Shown: positions 1 to 15,100 of the stretch, in pieces
Layout: each line of letters begins with the position of its first letter
Numbering within the stretch: the first letter of the stretch is position 1
NCBI RefSeq assembly: GCF_963676685.1
Contig: NC_092346.1
Location: 26,363,133-26,427,132 of the forward strand
DNA length: 64,000 nt
DNA from: Mytilus edulis
Lineage: Eukaryota; Mollusca; Bivalvia; Mytilida; Mytilidae
Direction of reading: 5' to 3'
The notes under the pieces: model-generated
The model's database searches: none
Told to the model about the DNA's origin: nothing
Seen by the model: the letters and a program-made list of their open reading frames with translations, nothing else
Program-made: the position numbers and the translations under genes

Positions 1-522
1 GCATAACTAACTATTCACTTCACACCATTTCAAATATCAGATACAGTTCAAAGTATTAGATGCAGCGGCATTGCAGTCTTTTATCTAAATTTCTGGTGCA
101 GCTTAAGTTCAGCAATTTCAGCATTATGACTGATTGAATGATTTGAGAGTAAAAATCTAAGTAAATAACCATGGTTATAACACAAAAACAGTTCCAATAT
201 TTAGAATGAATGATTTGGATAGAGAAATCTAAACAAAAAAAAAACCTCTAAGAACTCATTTAAAAATAAACTAAAAACTATTCAGGAATTCTGGTAGGAA
301 TTCTTTTTTTCCAGAGTCCAGCTGGAGTATACACTTTTTTCCTGTAGGAATTTTAAATAATTTCAAACAATATTCCTACAAGAGTATGTGTTTTTTTCAG
401 ATTGATTAGTTAATGTTGGCTACAGTTTGACTTAATAAATAACTCCAGCTTTAATCAAATAGCTTTTAATTAGTTACCTACAGTTTGCATTAATTCTCAT
501 ATATTTGACAGTTATGCCAATT

Positions 523-705
523 CTATTCTGATTAACTTTCATTTTTTGACAGCTCTTGTTAATTAAAATCCATAACTATACTATTAACACAATTCGCTTT
601 AAAATAATAAATCCTTATTCTGATTGACTTACATATTTTCACAGTTTTTGTTAATTAAAATCAATAGCAAAGCTATTAACACAAATTGCTTTAAAATGAT
701 AAAAA
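523..705. repeat. Two-copy tandem duplication, about 95 bp
   Basis: The phrases ATTCTGATT, CAGTTTTTGTTAATTAAAAT (with a variant in the first copy), CTATTAACACAA and GCTTTAAAATAATAA occur twice in the same order, about 95 bp apart. No coding content is seen. Confidence 0.5.
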
Positions 706-1185
706 TGATAAAAATCATTTACACAGTTTAATTTAAACCCTGAAGAACCACAATAAAAAAGACCTTTTCCTGCAATAAATTGTTTTTCTTCAGAGATTGT
801 TGTCTATTCTACATCCTGCCCCGTAGAAATAAAAAGAAATAAAATTATCAATGAAAATATAAACTTAATCACATTGCCATTTGAGGAATGATTACAAGAT
901 CTGAAAAACGATGACAACGACAAATAAAAAATCTTGATTGCATTGAATTTTATGTGATAAAATTCCCTATGACAGGTGGAATGATCTGTAGTAAGGTTAA
1001 CAGTACCATTTTGACTGCACCAGATTCACATTTTCGACAATTGATGTCTGGTCAGTGATGCTTGAGGGCAAAATCTAAACCTAAAACAAACTTTGAAGAG
1101 CTGATACAAGCAAAGAGGAGCTAAAGTATAGCCAAATCTGGAGACGGAAGCAGAGCCAAGAATAAGAGATATATTCCTTAGTTAA

Positions 1186-1451
1186 GGTGGTACCCAACAC
1201 TTTCACTTAAACCAATTTGGCTCGTTTAATTTTCATAAAAAATTTGAAAAAGTATTTACTCTGACCCTTTGATAAAAATTTCAAAATATTTGAACCAACC
1301 AATTTATCAGAAAAATTACACTGGTTATATAGCAGTTTGACAAACATTAATTTTGATCATTGAGAAGCTTAACATTCCCTTCACAACACAACGTAATTTA
1401 AACGTTTAACTGATTTTACAGAGTTATCTCCCTTTAGTGTTAGGTACCACC
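1186..1451. mobile_element. 266-bp terminal-inverted-repeat element, copy 1
   Basis: The ends are inverted repeats (GGTGGTACCCAACAC and GTGTTAGGTACCACC). The element is bracketed by TTAA on both sides (1182-1185 and 1452-1455). It has no coding capacity. A second copy of almost the same length and interior lies at 34418-34688. The TTAA flanks could be a piggyBac-type target duplication, but the ends are themselves palindromic with TTAA, so the class is open. Confidence 0.65.
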
Positions 1452-1455
1452 TTAA

Positions 1456-3488
1456 AATGATTTCAAAAATTGCATAACAGCAAATTTCAATCAATAACAT
1501 GAACAGCAGATCTATCAGTAAGACAAAAGTTAATTAATCAAATCTTTTCTGCTGTCATTTCTTTTTTCTAACTATATTTTTCTTCTCAATTTTCTAATTT
1601 CCAAGTTTCCCTTTTTCATTTGCTTCTGTTTACACATGACTAAAAGGTCATAGGGGACCTGAAAATTACTGGTAATAAAGCCACTATGTTTTGAGATCAA
1701 CTTATTAACATGACCTTTGTGAGTTGAAAAAAATGTTTTGTATGGATTTTTTTAATTTAAATCTTTGCAAATTTAAACACATCAAAAAAGTTAGAAATAT
1801 TGAATGAAAAATAAATTGTTGCAAATTGAACAACTGAAATTGGTTAAACCCATTCATTAACATTGATTTCATTTGTAAAGTGTTCTTCTTTAATGATATG
1901 GATTGCCATTGAGCAACAACAGAATACAATTAATGTATATTTGTTGTTTTCTCAGTCACCACATTAATTCTCCTTTGGATTGGATCACTGTTATTACCAT
2001 GTCATTAGTGTCAGCTGGAGAGGTGCATCCCATTTGTGAATTTTTAAAACAATGCAATTTTTCGTTTCATATGCGACACAAGGTCTTATTTTAAATCCTC
2101 CAGAATAAAATATACATTTGAGCCACTGTACATGTACAGATGAATATAAAATATAAAAGAAGAGTTTAAATATTCATTGCCATATACTGAATAAGATTTT
2201 TTTTAGGGTATTACCCCTTGGTATAACCAACAACCAACAAAATTTCCTGACATGAGTACATCCAGACAGACTAATAGTTTTACTTCAGTATATAGTTGTT
2301 TCTTAAAATTTATTTTATAATGATGTTGATTTATTACAAAAGTGTGCTTTAACATTATAATGAAAAAAAAAGTTAAATCACAAAAATTCCGAAACTCTAA
2401 GGAAAATTAAAATGGAAGTCCCCAATCAATTGGAAAATCAAAAGTTCAAAGACATCAAACGAATGGATAACAACTATGTTCACAAACCTCTGTTGGATAA
2501 ATCTATCTATATACACTATTAACCTGTATTATTGGCGCAAATGAAATATGGTTTTTGGACCAAATGAAAGATTCTTTAAGGTGCAAATAAAACGTCAATT
2601 GATGTAAAGGCAAATGGCGAAGCTTGATGTCATCCCATCAGAACAGTTATCAATTTTAGGGCAAATGACACCTGGGCAATTTACACTCTGGATTGCCTCT
2701 ATTAAATATTCAAGGTCATCGCAATTAAAAAATATTGAAATCCTAAGCAACATTTAAGGTTAACAATTTAAATAATATAGATGCTGCTTTAAGAGTATTT
2801 AGTGCTGTTAACTTCTCTAGAAAATAGTCGAAAACCCAATTACCATGCACAACTTTTTTTGGACTTAAAAATGGTGATAAAAACCTTTTTAATAAGTTTA
2901 TTCATAGGTAAAAAATTGAGACAGGTGTGCATGTTCCTCAAATATGTCCTAGCCACATAATTGCATTGACACTATATTAATATAACAATAGAATTGTAAC
3001 TGGTTTTATGAACCTGAGTGTATTTAAATATGGTGGACTCAATTTGAAATTATCGATAAGGGCGTTGACCATTCGCATGTACACACATAGTTTTTGTTAG
3101 TTATACTTAAGCACATATATATTCGAAAACAGTATTAAATACTTTTTTGTAACATTTTTTGTTTGTTTTTTTGTAGATTGTTGAGTGCAACCTTTTTTAG
3201 TTTATTTAAACAAAGGACTTATTCTGTGATGTGGACTGTATTTACACAATTACAAACTTATCATTGGATAAACATGTGTATTGCAATTATTTGATATTAT
3301 ATAAAAAAAAAAAATGGTCATCGTGCCTGACAAGTTCTAAAACTAGTGTTTTAGTTATTTATATTATGAATCAGATAAGAAACAGATTGGGCCAAGGTAT
3401 ATAGAAATTATATAGTCTAGTATATAAATAATTCATGTTCGTTTTAACGAAAAGAATTTAGAAAATAAGTCTGTTTAAGGTTACATCA
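1456..3488. other. Stretch without a recognised gene
   Basis: AT-rich sequence with short open frames only, up to 74 codons, none with coding-like composition or conserved motifs. It holds poly-A/T tracts and nothing else I can name. Positions 1-1185 are similar apart from the tandem pair at 523-705. Confidence 0.5.
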
Positions 3489-3619
3489 TCAAAATAAATA
3501 GGGAAGGTAGGTCTGTATTTCCATTTCATTACTTTTTTCCATTTTATTTTTTGCTCCATGATTTGGAGTTGTGCAGTCCGTCTTGCCATGGTCCGAGTTT
3601 GTCCATGGGCTGAGATTAC
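3489..3619 (-). CDS. Candidate terminal exon of the eight-exon gene
   Basis: On the minus strand an acceptor (TAAAAATACAG, before position 3619) is followed by a frame that accepts the phase-1 end of exon 8. It then reads 42 further codons to a TGA at 3491-3489. The resulting tail begins SNLSPWTNSDHGKTDC and is hydrophilic, like the rest of the protein; the complete product would be about 356 residues. The acceptor's pyrimidine tract is poor and no close AATAAA follows, so this is tentative. The real last exon could lie elsewhere in 1-6060 or left of the window. Confidence 0.28.
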
Positions 3620-6060
3620 CTGTATTTTTAATGATTGGATTATTCCCCTTGGTTATTGGTTGGAATAAAATGGCGGCGAAGTTTTTATTTCATTACACGA
3701 GCTGTGAGCTTCCTTAAAACAGCTGTTATATTCTGGATTATGAACATTGGGATGTATCAGGCAATTGATTAAATTTATTGACAACCCTTACTTCCCTTTT
3801 GACACAAGTTCTATTAAGTTTTCACTTTACGCCGGAAATAAAATGGCATAGGGTCAGCGCTCAAATTAGGGTAGGTCGGGTAACCGTAAACAGACATTAT
3901 TTTTGGCCTAATCAGTGCCATCTACATAACTATTTCAGTATATGATGAAAGGCTATTTTTAATGCTGACTAAATCATATGAACAAAGACATCATGATCGT
4001 TATACACCTATACTTCACCAAAGAGTGGGTGTAAGTGTGTGTGTTGAGGAAATCAAGATATGATAATATTATAAACACAGTTTTTTTGCTTTCTTATTTA
4101 TGCAAATGATCATTGTTAACTCTTTTGATGTGTGTAATAATGTGATAGTTTATTTCACGGTGCACCAATTTTCAGTATCAAGAAAATCAGCAACAGAAAG
4201 CTATCGGAACTACTCAGCCTTTCTAGTTGCACGAAGAAATAATGTGGTATTGTACTGCATGGCAAGAATGGCCGAGTAGTTACAATATGACTGATAGATT
4301 GGTGACTGCTAAACATGGCCATAGCCCACAACAAGTGTTATAATTGCAATGACAGCTTTTAAAATGTATTTGAGAAAATGATTGATTGATGTTGCATTTC
4401 AACAGACTGTTACTATGAATAGATAAACAAAATTCGTGAAATAAACAAAACAGCCTTTTAGTTTGTAGGTGACTGAGGACTTACTTATTTTAACTGTAAA
4501 ATAAAAATGTTTATAACTATTTTTTTCCTTTAAATACAATGTACATTGCTCTCTTGGAAGAATATAACTCAGGGACACATTTTGAAATAAAATAGCTGCT
4601 TATTTAATTTCAATTATTGCAAACCTTGGTAAAAGAAATCCTGTCATCAGATATTTCCTAGAGTTATGTCCCTTTAAATTTTGAAAGATTGAAAATTAAC
4701 TTCAAGTAGCATCTTACAAAATATAAAAGGGAATAACAAAAAGTCAAATTATATTATTACAATTCAAATCATATTAAAATATCACTATGTAAAAAGGAAT
4801 TAAAGGTATGTCAATACATATGCTATTCCTGAGCACATAAAATATCTGAAGGCTTGTGAGCATAAATAGTATGAGCAGCCTTAAAATAGAAAGAACAATT
4901 TATTCATTATTCTTGTAAATATTTTCCACATCAATACTGCCATAATTGTAATATTTATCATATCATGGTAGTTAAATTTCAAATTTATAAATGCAAGGGT
5001 TAGCTTAGCAAGCAAATTGGAAAATTTAACCATCAAGAGATGAAAAATATTGTATTCTACAAAGTATAAAATGGAAGAATCTGTTTTTAATGAATGGAAA
5101 AAAAATCCTTTTTAACCTTGAAAAAACCCATCCCTTTTGACCTGCTTAAGCAGGCTTGTTTTAGTTTTTTTACCAAAGAAAACTCTCTTAATGTCTTTTT
5201 TATAACTTTATAATCACATTAATCGGGACATCAATAAAATGGAAGTGTCTATACTTGGATTTTAGTTATCATGGCTGCAGACATAAATAGAAATCTTAAT
5301 TAAAAGTACATCTTTCAGTGAAAAAACTAGGACAGAAAATGTCCTTATCATACCATGTCCTTATATGTAAGTATAATATATAGGTCATATGAAGTTACCG
5401 CAGTATATGCTGATATGTGGTACCTAATTATCTTCTCTTATATTTACAATTACATCTCATTTCCTCTCCACGTAGTTTTGTCTAACAAGAATTTTCTCCA
5501 TGTTATTGGATTAATCATTCATAGAAGGCATACTGTCCTGTATATCATGGGACTTGATAAGAAATTTGAATTTGCCAATTGTCAAGATGCTTGTGAAATC
5601 TGCCGATACTTTTTTATATATTGAAAACTCTATTTAATGACTGCGATATCCCAAGGGAGGTGCAACCATCATTGTAAAATTCTTTTTTTTTTTTCATTTT
5701 TTTTTTTTTTTTTTTTTAAATATTTCCCCTTTTTTTCAGTTATATTTTGTACTTCACTTAAAATACCTGATTTTACAGTAATAAATGACATAAAAATTGT
5801 CTCCTTACATATCAAAGTATGTCAAAGACAGCTAAGATGGTAACTTGTTTTTATATGGATTTTTTAAATAATAATCATGAAATTGTTTTAAATCTAATTA
5901 TCTATCTATAAAAAAAATACCATTAAAAATATGGTATAACAATGTCTATTACTATTTTCCCATTTAAACAAAAACATTTTCCTTAAATAAGTCAAGCTAA
6001 CAGGCACAGGTTTGAAAAGTTCATATCTATAATTGGAAATCTTCAAAATTGAATTTCGCC
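3620..6060. other. Stretch without a recognised gene
   Basis: Probably the last intron or 3' flank of the minus-strand gene. It contains a long T tract around 5683-5718 and an AAAATGGCGGCGAAG segment near 3667 that looks like a GC-richer start context, but the frame after it is short. An 89-codon open frame at 5355-5624 lacks support. Confidence 0.4.
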
Positions 6061-6135
6061 TTCTCACTTACATTAATTTTTCATCAAACGTTTTCCTACA
6101 ATTCATCAGATTACCAAGAAAATAAACAAACTTAC

Positions 6136-9100
6136 TTTCAAACTTAGAAGATGGAGTAGTCCTTCCATTTTTAGCACTTAATGAAAATTTTGTATATGGA
6201 TTACTATAATATCTAAAGAAATAGGGACTGGGCACCAGTGGTCGACTTGGCTGTGAAGGTACTGTTTTTGGACGTCCAGTTTGATTAAAGTTAGCCATTA
6301 TTTCTGCACTTTTGGGATTTCTGTAACTCCTGTTAAACAAAAAAATAAGAAAATTATTTAAAATAATTTTAGAGCTTAGAAATTCAACAAGGCATAGAAC
6401 TTTTCCCTCCTTTCATACAAACTAAATAATCACAAGAGAAAATAAAATTTTTCAAATAATCAAGAGTGAAGGAAATTTGGAAATGGTTTAGGTAATCGAA
6501 AGTGTTTTTTTTCAACTATCTACCAAGAATTTGTTTTGAACATTGTCACTTGATCATAAATTTTTGTGCTTATACATATTATGCAAAAAAACAAAATACT
6601 GATTTAATTTATATTTCAATTAGAAAGCCATCTTCGTTGGCAAGCAATAATAGTCCTCAAACACTTCAAAATTGCCTACATTGACGAACAACTGTCCTAT
6701 TTTCAGTTTATGTATAGAACATCTATTATTGTTGAATGGATAAAGAAAATTTTCATTGATCAAATCTGCCTGTATCTTTTTGAAATTCAATTTCTATTTC
6801 AAAGAAGCCATCTTGGTTGGCAAGCAATAATAGTCTCTAAACACTCCAAAATAGCCTCAGTAAAAGACCAACATTGATGAACTGCTCTATTTTTAGTTTA
6901 TAAGAAGGACATCTATGATTGTTGAATGGATAGATAAATTTTCATTGATCAAATCTGTATCTGCCTGTATCTTTTTGAAATCAAATCAATAAAACTTTTG
7001 TCTGACTGACTGCATGGCACGACCTTTATCTGTAATTACAATCTTACCTTACAGTAAAACCTGTACTAAATGCAGTTTGTGATCTGTTTAATTGCTGTGT
7101 CTTCCTGTAGGGTAGTAATGTCTGCATATTTTCTACTTTACCCTGAAATAAAATTCATAATCGAATATTGGAACTTGAATTAAAGAACGTGTATTCATTT
7201 CCTGAAAGTAATTGTTCTTTAGATTGGAAGCTGATTTCATGGTATATACATACCACAAGAGATCAGTATTTTTTGTGTGCATGAAATTCAAACTAATGAT
7301 ACAAATGTATATGAATTAGAAGATGTAGTATGAATGCCTGAATGAGACAACTATCCTCCACTCAGAGTACAAATAATAAGATCATCATAGATATCAAAGC
7401 AATTATAGGTCACAATATGGCTTTCAAAATTGAGAAAAACCTGTACCATTGTAGACTGTATGTTTCCTCTTGATTACTTATGGTTACGGTATCTCTTTTG
7501 TGAATTTGTTGTCTCATTAACGTGTATGTTATATTCATAATTTTAGCCAATCAAGGTGGAAACCTAACTTATGATACATTTTTTTGGTTAGGACAGACAA
7601 ACATGTGTTGTGAAATCCGATTTTTTAAAACTGATGTTCTGTGGATTAATTATTTTCAGGTTTACTAATTTTCGTGAAAATGAGAAATAATTGTATTTTC
7701 ATGAATATATGATTTCATGGTATTTCAAAAGTCTGCGTAATAAGGAATCCACAGTATTACCTTGCAAACATGTCTAAAACAGTCCTCTAAAGCAGAATCT
7801 TCTACGTCATGAGTAGATATCTTTGTCACCTCATCAGCCAAGGCTTCAGCATACATGCCATCACTATTATGACCTTCATCATAACTTGCTAAACCAGATA
7901 AATTCTCTGACCTCGTCACTCCATTGTTTACAACAACTGTAAAGTTTCTAGGATTTGTCCTGAAAAAAAAGATAAAGTTGTTTTAATTTATTTAGACTGT
8001 GATAGATTTTTTTTTATAAAATTATTAGTTGTTGATCAAAATATTTGAAGTGCCTCTACACCATGTTTCAAGTAGCATATTAAATAACAATGAATTTATC
8101 AGAATTCCACCTTTCGATCTTAATATGGACAAATAATTTACTGGTTACAAAACATAACGGCTGACATGTAAATTTATTTTACTGTAATACAGCATACTGG
8201 CAATCATACCACATCTTCTTATTTTTATATTTATAAGGTCAAAACTTTGGCCACCATTATCTGTCTATTATCCTTTTTATATGTTTTTCATGTTTTTGAG
8301 GTTCTTGGTGATTTAATCTTTATTCTTTATTAAAGTTTTGAGGTTTAACCAATTCATTATTTTTGCATTATGAAAGCATTTATTTTCATTTTTAGGGACC
8401 TTCCCAGAATGATATCATGTACAGCTAAGGCCAGGACATTTCATTCATTAAAAATGTTTACAATTCAACAACAAAATAGGTCATGAAATTCCATATATCA
8501 TGACAATTAGGTATGTTTGTTAAAAACGTTTCTATTTACCTTTAACTTAATCAATTATTTACATGAATGCAAAATATTCAAAGTAAATGAAGTGATTAGA
8601 GATATCAAGTTTTATGTCTGATTAAAGCTTGCGAGTTCTTAATATGTTTTTGATCATAATGATCCCTTAAAAGAGTAGTATATCAAAAACAAATTTCTTT
8701 AAATACAGTTATTTAAATTGATTTACTTTGAATAGAAATTTTATTTTGAGATTGTCCTTGAACTGAAACCATAGAAAGTATATTATGTGTCTCAAAAGTA
8801 AATAACATTATATATAAGGATAATTTTTCTTGTCATAAAATTTTATTTTGTAACTGTCCGACTTTTTTCTATGCTATGCAATAATAAAACAGAAGCAACA
8901 GCTATATTACTCAATAATTAAGGTCTTTCCCCTACGTGAGGAAAGACCTTATTGTTTTTCTAATGTTTTTTCTTTTTCTTTTTTTCTTCCAACATTTTTT
9001 TTTTGGCATGGCCTCCCCGTGTTTCTTTTGAAGTTATCAAAACCAAATATGGACTATTGATAGACCTCATCATGAGGTATTACCAGATGACCCTGTTAAG

Positions 9101-12100
9101 GATTTCATCATCCCCTTTATAAGTTATCTCCCTTTATTGATTTTTACAACATGGCCCCCTCACGTTGTTTTTAAAGACATCATTACCTTATTTGGATGAT
9201 AGGCAGATTTCATCATGATGTATTACTGTATGAGGCTGCGTAGGATTTCATCATCCATTTTGAGAGTTATATCCCCTTGAAGCAATTTCCTATATTTGCA
9301 TTTTCTTAAAACATTTTTGAGATAGAGTCGATTTCAAAATGGTAGCATGTACAAAAACAGATGGCAATGTGGATAAACATAAACAATTATTTTGTTATCA
9401 ACCCTTTAAAGGAGTTATTTCCCTTGAAAAATTATACACAATTTTTGAAAATTTGTATTTTGAGAACCAGATGTCGTAGAGATTTGGGACATTCACCAAT
9501 AATCTTTAGTTCATGTGACCTTTAATTTGCATCCAAGGTTAAAGGTCACAGAGTGCAAAAAAAATTTACGCTGCAATTTCAAGCTTACATATTAGGAAAA
9601 CGATAAGAGTTTGCTGCATTCAAACTGTGTATTAAATGTTCCTCTCGACGAGCTCTACATTTTATACATTAACCTCAAAAATTTCCGACCATCTGTTCAA
9701 AACTTGCAACGAAATAATTCTTAAAAGTATAGATTTGTGTGCATATATAATGAAAGGAAACAGATAGTAACCTACTATAAACTGCAAAAATTAACAGTAT
9801 TTTAAGACCTTCAATTTGAGGTCAATGTCAGGTCATGATGAAATTTTACTTTGACCTTCAAAGTGTACTATGACCTTGACTTTGTGAAATTTGAAAGGTC
9901 AAGTGGTCCTGAGTTGAATGGTGCTAGTCTTATGTCTTTACGACTTCCGGTTCTCAAGTTTAGTATTGCATCTTATATTTGATGATTCATTGTGACCTTG
10001 ATGAACTTTGGAATTGTACCAATTGTTTTTTTACAATGTTGTCCTTTAAGTGCAAATCATTTATCATTTATCAGATTTGAGATATCTATTGTATTTAAGA
10101 GGTAATGCAGTTCGAAATTTTGCAAGCAGAGGCATGTATTTCTGAATCAACAACAAGGTATTACCTAAAATATTTTAGAAACTGAAGAGGTTAACATTGT
10201 TATATGTTTGACCAAGTACCAAAAACTTTCCATGAAAAAAAAACCCAAAAAATCATTTTGAAATTTTCATGTTTTGCATTGACTTTGTAAGTTTCATAAG
10301 TTCTATTTATATTGTTGATATTGCATCATATTTGGCACTTTGTCAAATGGGGTCATTTGATATATCAAATTGAAGAACTCATTAAACTATACTTAAAAAT
10401 GAAAATTCTAAACCCCTTTTTCATCCAAGGGGGAAGGGTGGGGTCATTTAGTGCAAAAATTCAAATTTCTTAGATGGTAAGGTTGTCGCATATCAAATGA
10501 ATGAACATAAAGCGTACATTTCAAATTTTAAATTGACGTCCCCCAAAAAATTGGTTGGTTGGGGTCATTGAGTGCAAAAAACAAATAAGGTTGTTGTATA
10601 TCAAATGAAAGGTCATGATGCATACATTTGATATATCAAATTCCTGACCTCTAAAAATTAGTTGGATGGGGTTATTAAGTGCAAAAATCAAACTTTCTAG
10701 AACATGGCATTGTCGCATATCAAATGAAAAATCATCAAGTCAATGTAACATATATCATACTTTCGATCTCGAAAATGTAGGCGGATGAGGTCATTAAGTG
10801 TAAAAAAGTTTCAGAAGGTATGATTGTCGTATATCAAATGAAAGGTCGTACAATTAACATTTCGAAAATATCACTTTTACAAAAAAGACCTCTTTCAATT
10901 GTTTAACAAACAATTGAGATACTAGTTTTGATTATTTCTTGTAGATTCATTAAGTTTAACAATCATTTTTATACATATATTTTGCATGAAAAATCCAAAA
11001 GAAACCAAATTTTCTAAATGGTACATTCTTTTATTTTTTCCATTATTTTGAAGTAACATAATAATTTTCATTATCTAATGAGAGGGGGGCAATAGGGGGT
11101 CCGTTAAAATTTTAACAACACCTCGATTTTGGCAAAAAGCAGTTAACAACAAATGCAAAAATGTTGATAATAGTTAACACAGTGGGTTGAAAACAGTTAA
11201 CAGTTTAAATTTATCTCAGATAACAGTTAACAACACCTTGAAAAAGACCAAAAACAGGTTCACATAAAAAGGTATTGCTCCCAACCCTAAAGAGAAAGAA
11301 ATGAATTTAGGCAACAAACAACATTAATAAATCTACAAAATGCAATCTACCACATTCCAGCATCTGAAACTGCCTTACCTAATGAGATCATAGAAATCAT
11401 TTCTATTGGCATGTTTTGCAGGTCCCCATTGTTTTGCCGTCTGGGATCGTGGAGAAAGACTTGAATTTATATTCTCAGGACTAACTGCTGGTTGCTTCCT
11501 CTGTAACAGATGTTGCTAAAAAAATAATAAACAATCATAACATCACTATAACATCAAACCTTTAAAAGAAATATTTATAACTTAATAAAAAGTGAAAGTT
11601 GACTTCACTGTTGTTAACTAAAATAGCAATTTTCAATAAAAATCCATTACTTTTTCCTAAACACGTTAAAATACTAATTACCAAAAATGACATCAACACA
11701 GCCATCTGGTCTGAGAAGTTCACATTTTCAAAATAAAAATTAAAAAAAAAGACCTTGAATTTAAGTGCTACAGTTTATTTTTAGCTTGTTCATTTTAGGT
11801 ATTTCCTTTAATCTAAAATATATAACAAACAGCTGAATCTTTAGAATATGATATGCCAATCTAAAATAAGAAATATATATGAAAGGATAATAGGGGAATA
11901 GTCAATAAATCAGCAAGTTAGAAGACAGCAACCTGGCAAAAAAAGAGTAGAATGATTGATGACAAAGACTATCTATTACTAACAAGCATAGCATGTAACA
12001 TCTCAATGAAAACTCAATAGTTGGTATGTATAAAACACTGGGTTTGTTGGAAAGATTTTATATTGGTTACTGTGTAAAATTGACCTAGTGTGCCAGGTCA

Positions 12101-15100
12101 CGTTTCATTAAAATATTGTTATATAACTTATATTGAACAAGAAAAGAGACTAAATGAACACAATTGTTCCCGTAAATCTAATTCAGAGCTTCAAATATCC
12201 ATGACCTACCTTTAATGGCTGTCCAACAAATCCTCGACTTTCTTCTTTAATTCTTAGCTGTTCTACCAATCTCTGTAAAAATAATAACGCATGATGTTAA
12301 CAATGGTAAACGTGTTGGGTTGCTATCTTTCTTATAAGTTTTACCACACATCTCCCGTTTTTTATATATCACCTTAATGTTTTGATAATATTTTGTACAT
12401 ATTGTGTTTTGTTTTTATGTCTTTATTTGTAAAAATAATGAATTTTTGCATTTTCAATTGAAAATTGTTAGAATTCATTCTCCTAAATTAACAGTTTATA
12501 TGACATCCAGACCAAAATTACAAGACAAATATGCTGCAACTCAAAAAGTAAAATACATAAAATTGAGAATGGAAATGGGGAATGAGTCAAAGAGACAACA
12601 ACCTGACCAAATAAAAAACAACAGCAGAGGGTCACCAACAGGTCTTCAATGTAGCGGGAAATTCCAGCACCCGGAGGCGTCCTTCAGCTGGCCCCTAAAC
12701 AAATATATACTAGTTTAGTGATAATGAACGCCATACTAATTTCCAAATTGTACACAAGAAACTAAAATTAAAATAATACAAGACTAACAAAGGCCAGAGG
12801 CTCCTGACTTGGGACAGGTGCAAAAATGCGGCGGGGTTAAACATGTTTGTGAGATCTCAACCCTCCCCTATACCTCTAACCAATGTAGAAAAGTAAACGC
12901 ATAACAATACGCACATTAAAATTCAGTTCAAGAGAAGTCCGAGTCTGATGTCAGAAGATGTAACCAAAAAAATAAACAAAATGACAATAATACATGTACA
13001 CTGTAGGTTTTTATACAGAAAGACAAGGAAATAAGAACTAACAATGAACATTTCCTATTTCCATAAAACAGATACTGCACAGCAGAAATCTATCATATAA
13101 AGTGAACCCATTTCCTTGTAATAAATAACACTCTTTAGATAGTTACTAAAGCATTTGAAAAAAATACAAATATAAATAAGAAGATGTTGTATGGTATGAG
13201 TGTCAATGAGACAACTCTCCATCTAAGTCACAATGTGTTAAAAGTAAGCAATTATAGGTCAATATATGGCCTTCATCACAGAGCCTTGGTTCGCACCAAA
13301 CAGCAAGCTGTAAAGAGCCCACAAATGATAGCTTGATTTGTTGATTTTTTTTCTAAAATGCTTGCATTTTTGTAACAACCTAAAAAAAAAGCTTCCAATA
13401 CAAAAAAAACCCAGATACAATACAAATGAAGTTGCTTGACTGTAGCATTATGAATTTCCTTTTGCACTTTAAAGATTAACTTAGCATATGTTTAAGGAAA
13501 TATATTGTGTATAAACAACACCTTTATAATAACCTTTGAAAGATCATAATAAAAATTTGTAAGGGTTCCGCGGAACCCAGTGTCTCGCCTACTTTTGCTG
13601 TTAATCGCAGGCTCAACAAAAATGAGGAAAAAAATCAATTAAAATATTTCTAATGATACTATCTTTTGATTGTAAGAAGCTTCTGTCCAAGTTTGGTAAA
13701 AATCCAGGATAGTTTATGAATTAAATAAATGTTTTAAACCTTAACAGCGGACTGTATGTAATGTTAACTTGAAGAAAAATCAAGTCCATTTATATGAAAA
13801 ATACAGAAAAACAGGTACAAAATTTTAACAAAATTTCCTTCTAAATATAAATAGCTTTTGATCATAAACAATTTAGCTAGTTCAAGTTTAGTACAAATCC
13901 AGGATAGTATAAGAAAGTTATTGAAATTTTAAAAACTTTAACCTCAGAGTGAATGAATTGTTTCCTGGCAGAAAAACTAAGTCCATTTATAAGTAAAATA
14001 CAGAAAAAATGGAATTTTTTTTTTACAAAATTTACTTCTATATATACTATCTTATGATCATAACAAGCTTCTGTCCAAGTTTGGTACAAACCAGGATAGC
14101 TTAACAAAGTTATTAAAATTTTAAAAATTTTAACCACAGAGTGGATATTTGTGGCCGCTGCCACCGCTGACGGAATGTACGATCGCTATGTCTCACTTTT
14201 TTGACTAAGGTCGAAGGCTCGACAAAAGGGTGTTGATTTCTAAAAATGCTGAAAAATGTGGTCAAACATGCGCTCCAACATGTATATATAAGCATGTGTT
14301 ATAAATGTCATATAAAATCATGTAAAAGTGTCTGGACTCTAAATAAAACACAGTTTGCAAACAAAATGCCATAAAATATCATAATGGCCACTTGTAACCT
14401 GAGGGATAAAAGTATCATTCTCCCTCAGTGAACAAATTATTACCCTGAAATATGTATGTGATAATTGTCTGTAGCAAATATAATCTAGCATGCCTATTTA
14501 CATATTTATAATTAACTGACTGACAAAGATTATTACTACAAATTCCAAGGAATCAATATAAAAGTACACTTGAACCCTGATCTAGCTTGTAATATCTATA
14601 AAGTATGTATAACCTTGGCTATATTTCTCTAAATCTCCAATATAATAATAAAATTGAGAATGGAAATGGGGAATGTGTCAAAGAGACAACAACCTGACCA
14701 TAGAAAAAACAACAGCAGAAGGTCACCAACTTGTTTTGACCAGTTGGATAAATGTTTGATAAAGCACCATTAACAGTAATTAATTGTCCGTGATTTCACA
14801 CAAAATCTTTTAGGAGTACCATACTTAAAATAATTCTTTGTTTCAATCATTAGAATAACAGACTCTTTTACCACATTATAGATATAGGAAGATGTGGTGT
14901 GAGTGCCAATGAGACAACTCTCCATCCAAATAACAATTTATAAAAGTAAACCATTATAGGTCAATGTACGGCCTTCAACACGGAGCCTTGGCTCACACCG
15001 AACAACTAGCTATAAAGGACCCCAAAATTACTAGTGTAAAACCATTCAAACGGGAAAACCAATTATTAAAAAAAAATCTCAATGGTTACATGTTCAAATT

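Noticed and set aside
5355-5624. 89-codon plus-strand open frame
   Set aside because: Aromatic/Ile-rich AT-type composition, no motif, opposite strand to the local gene.
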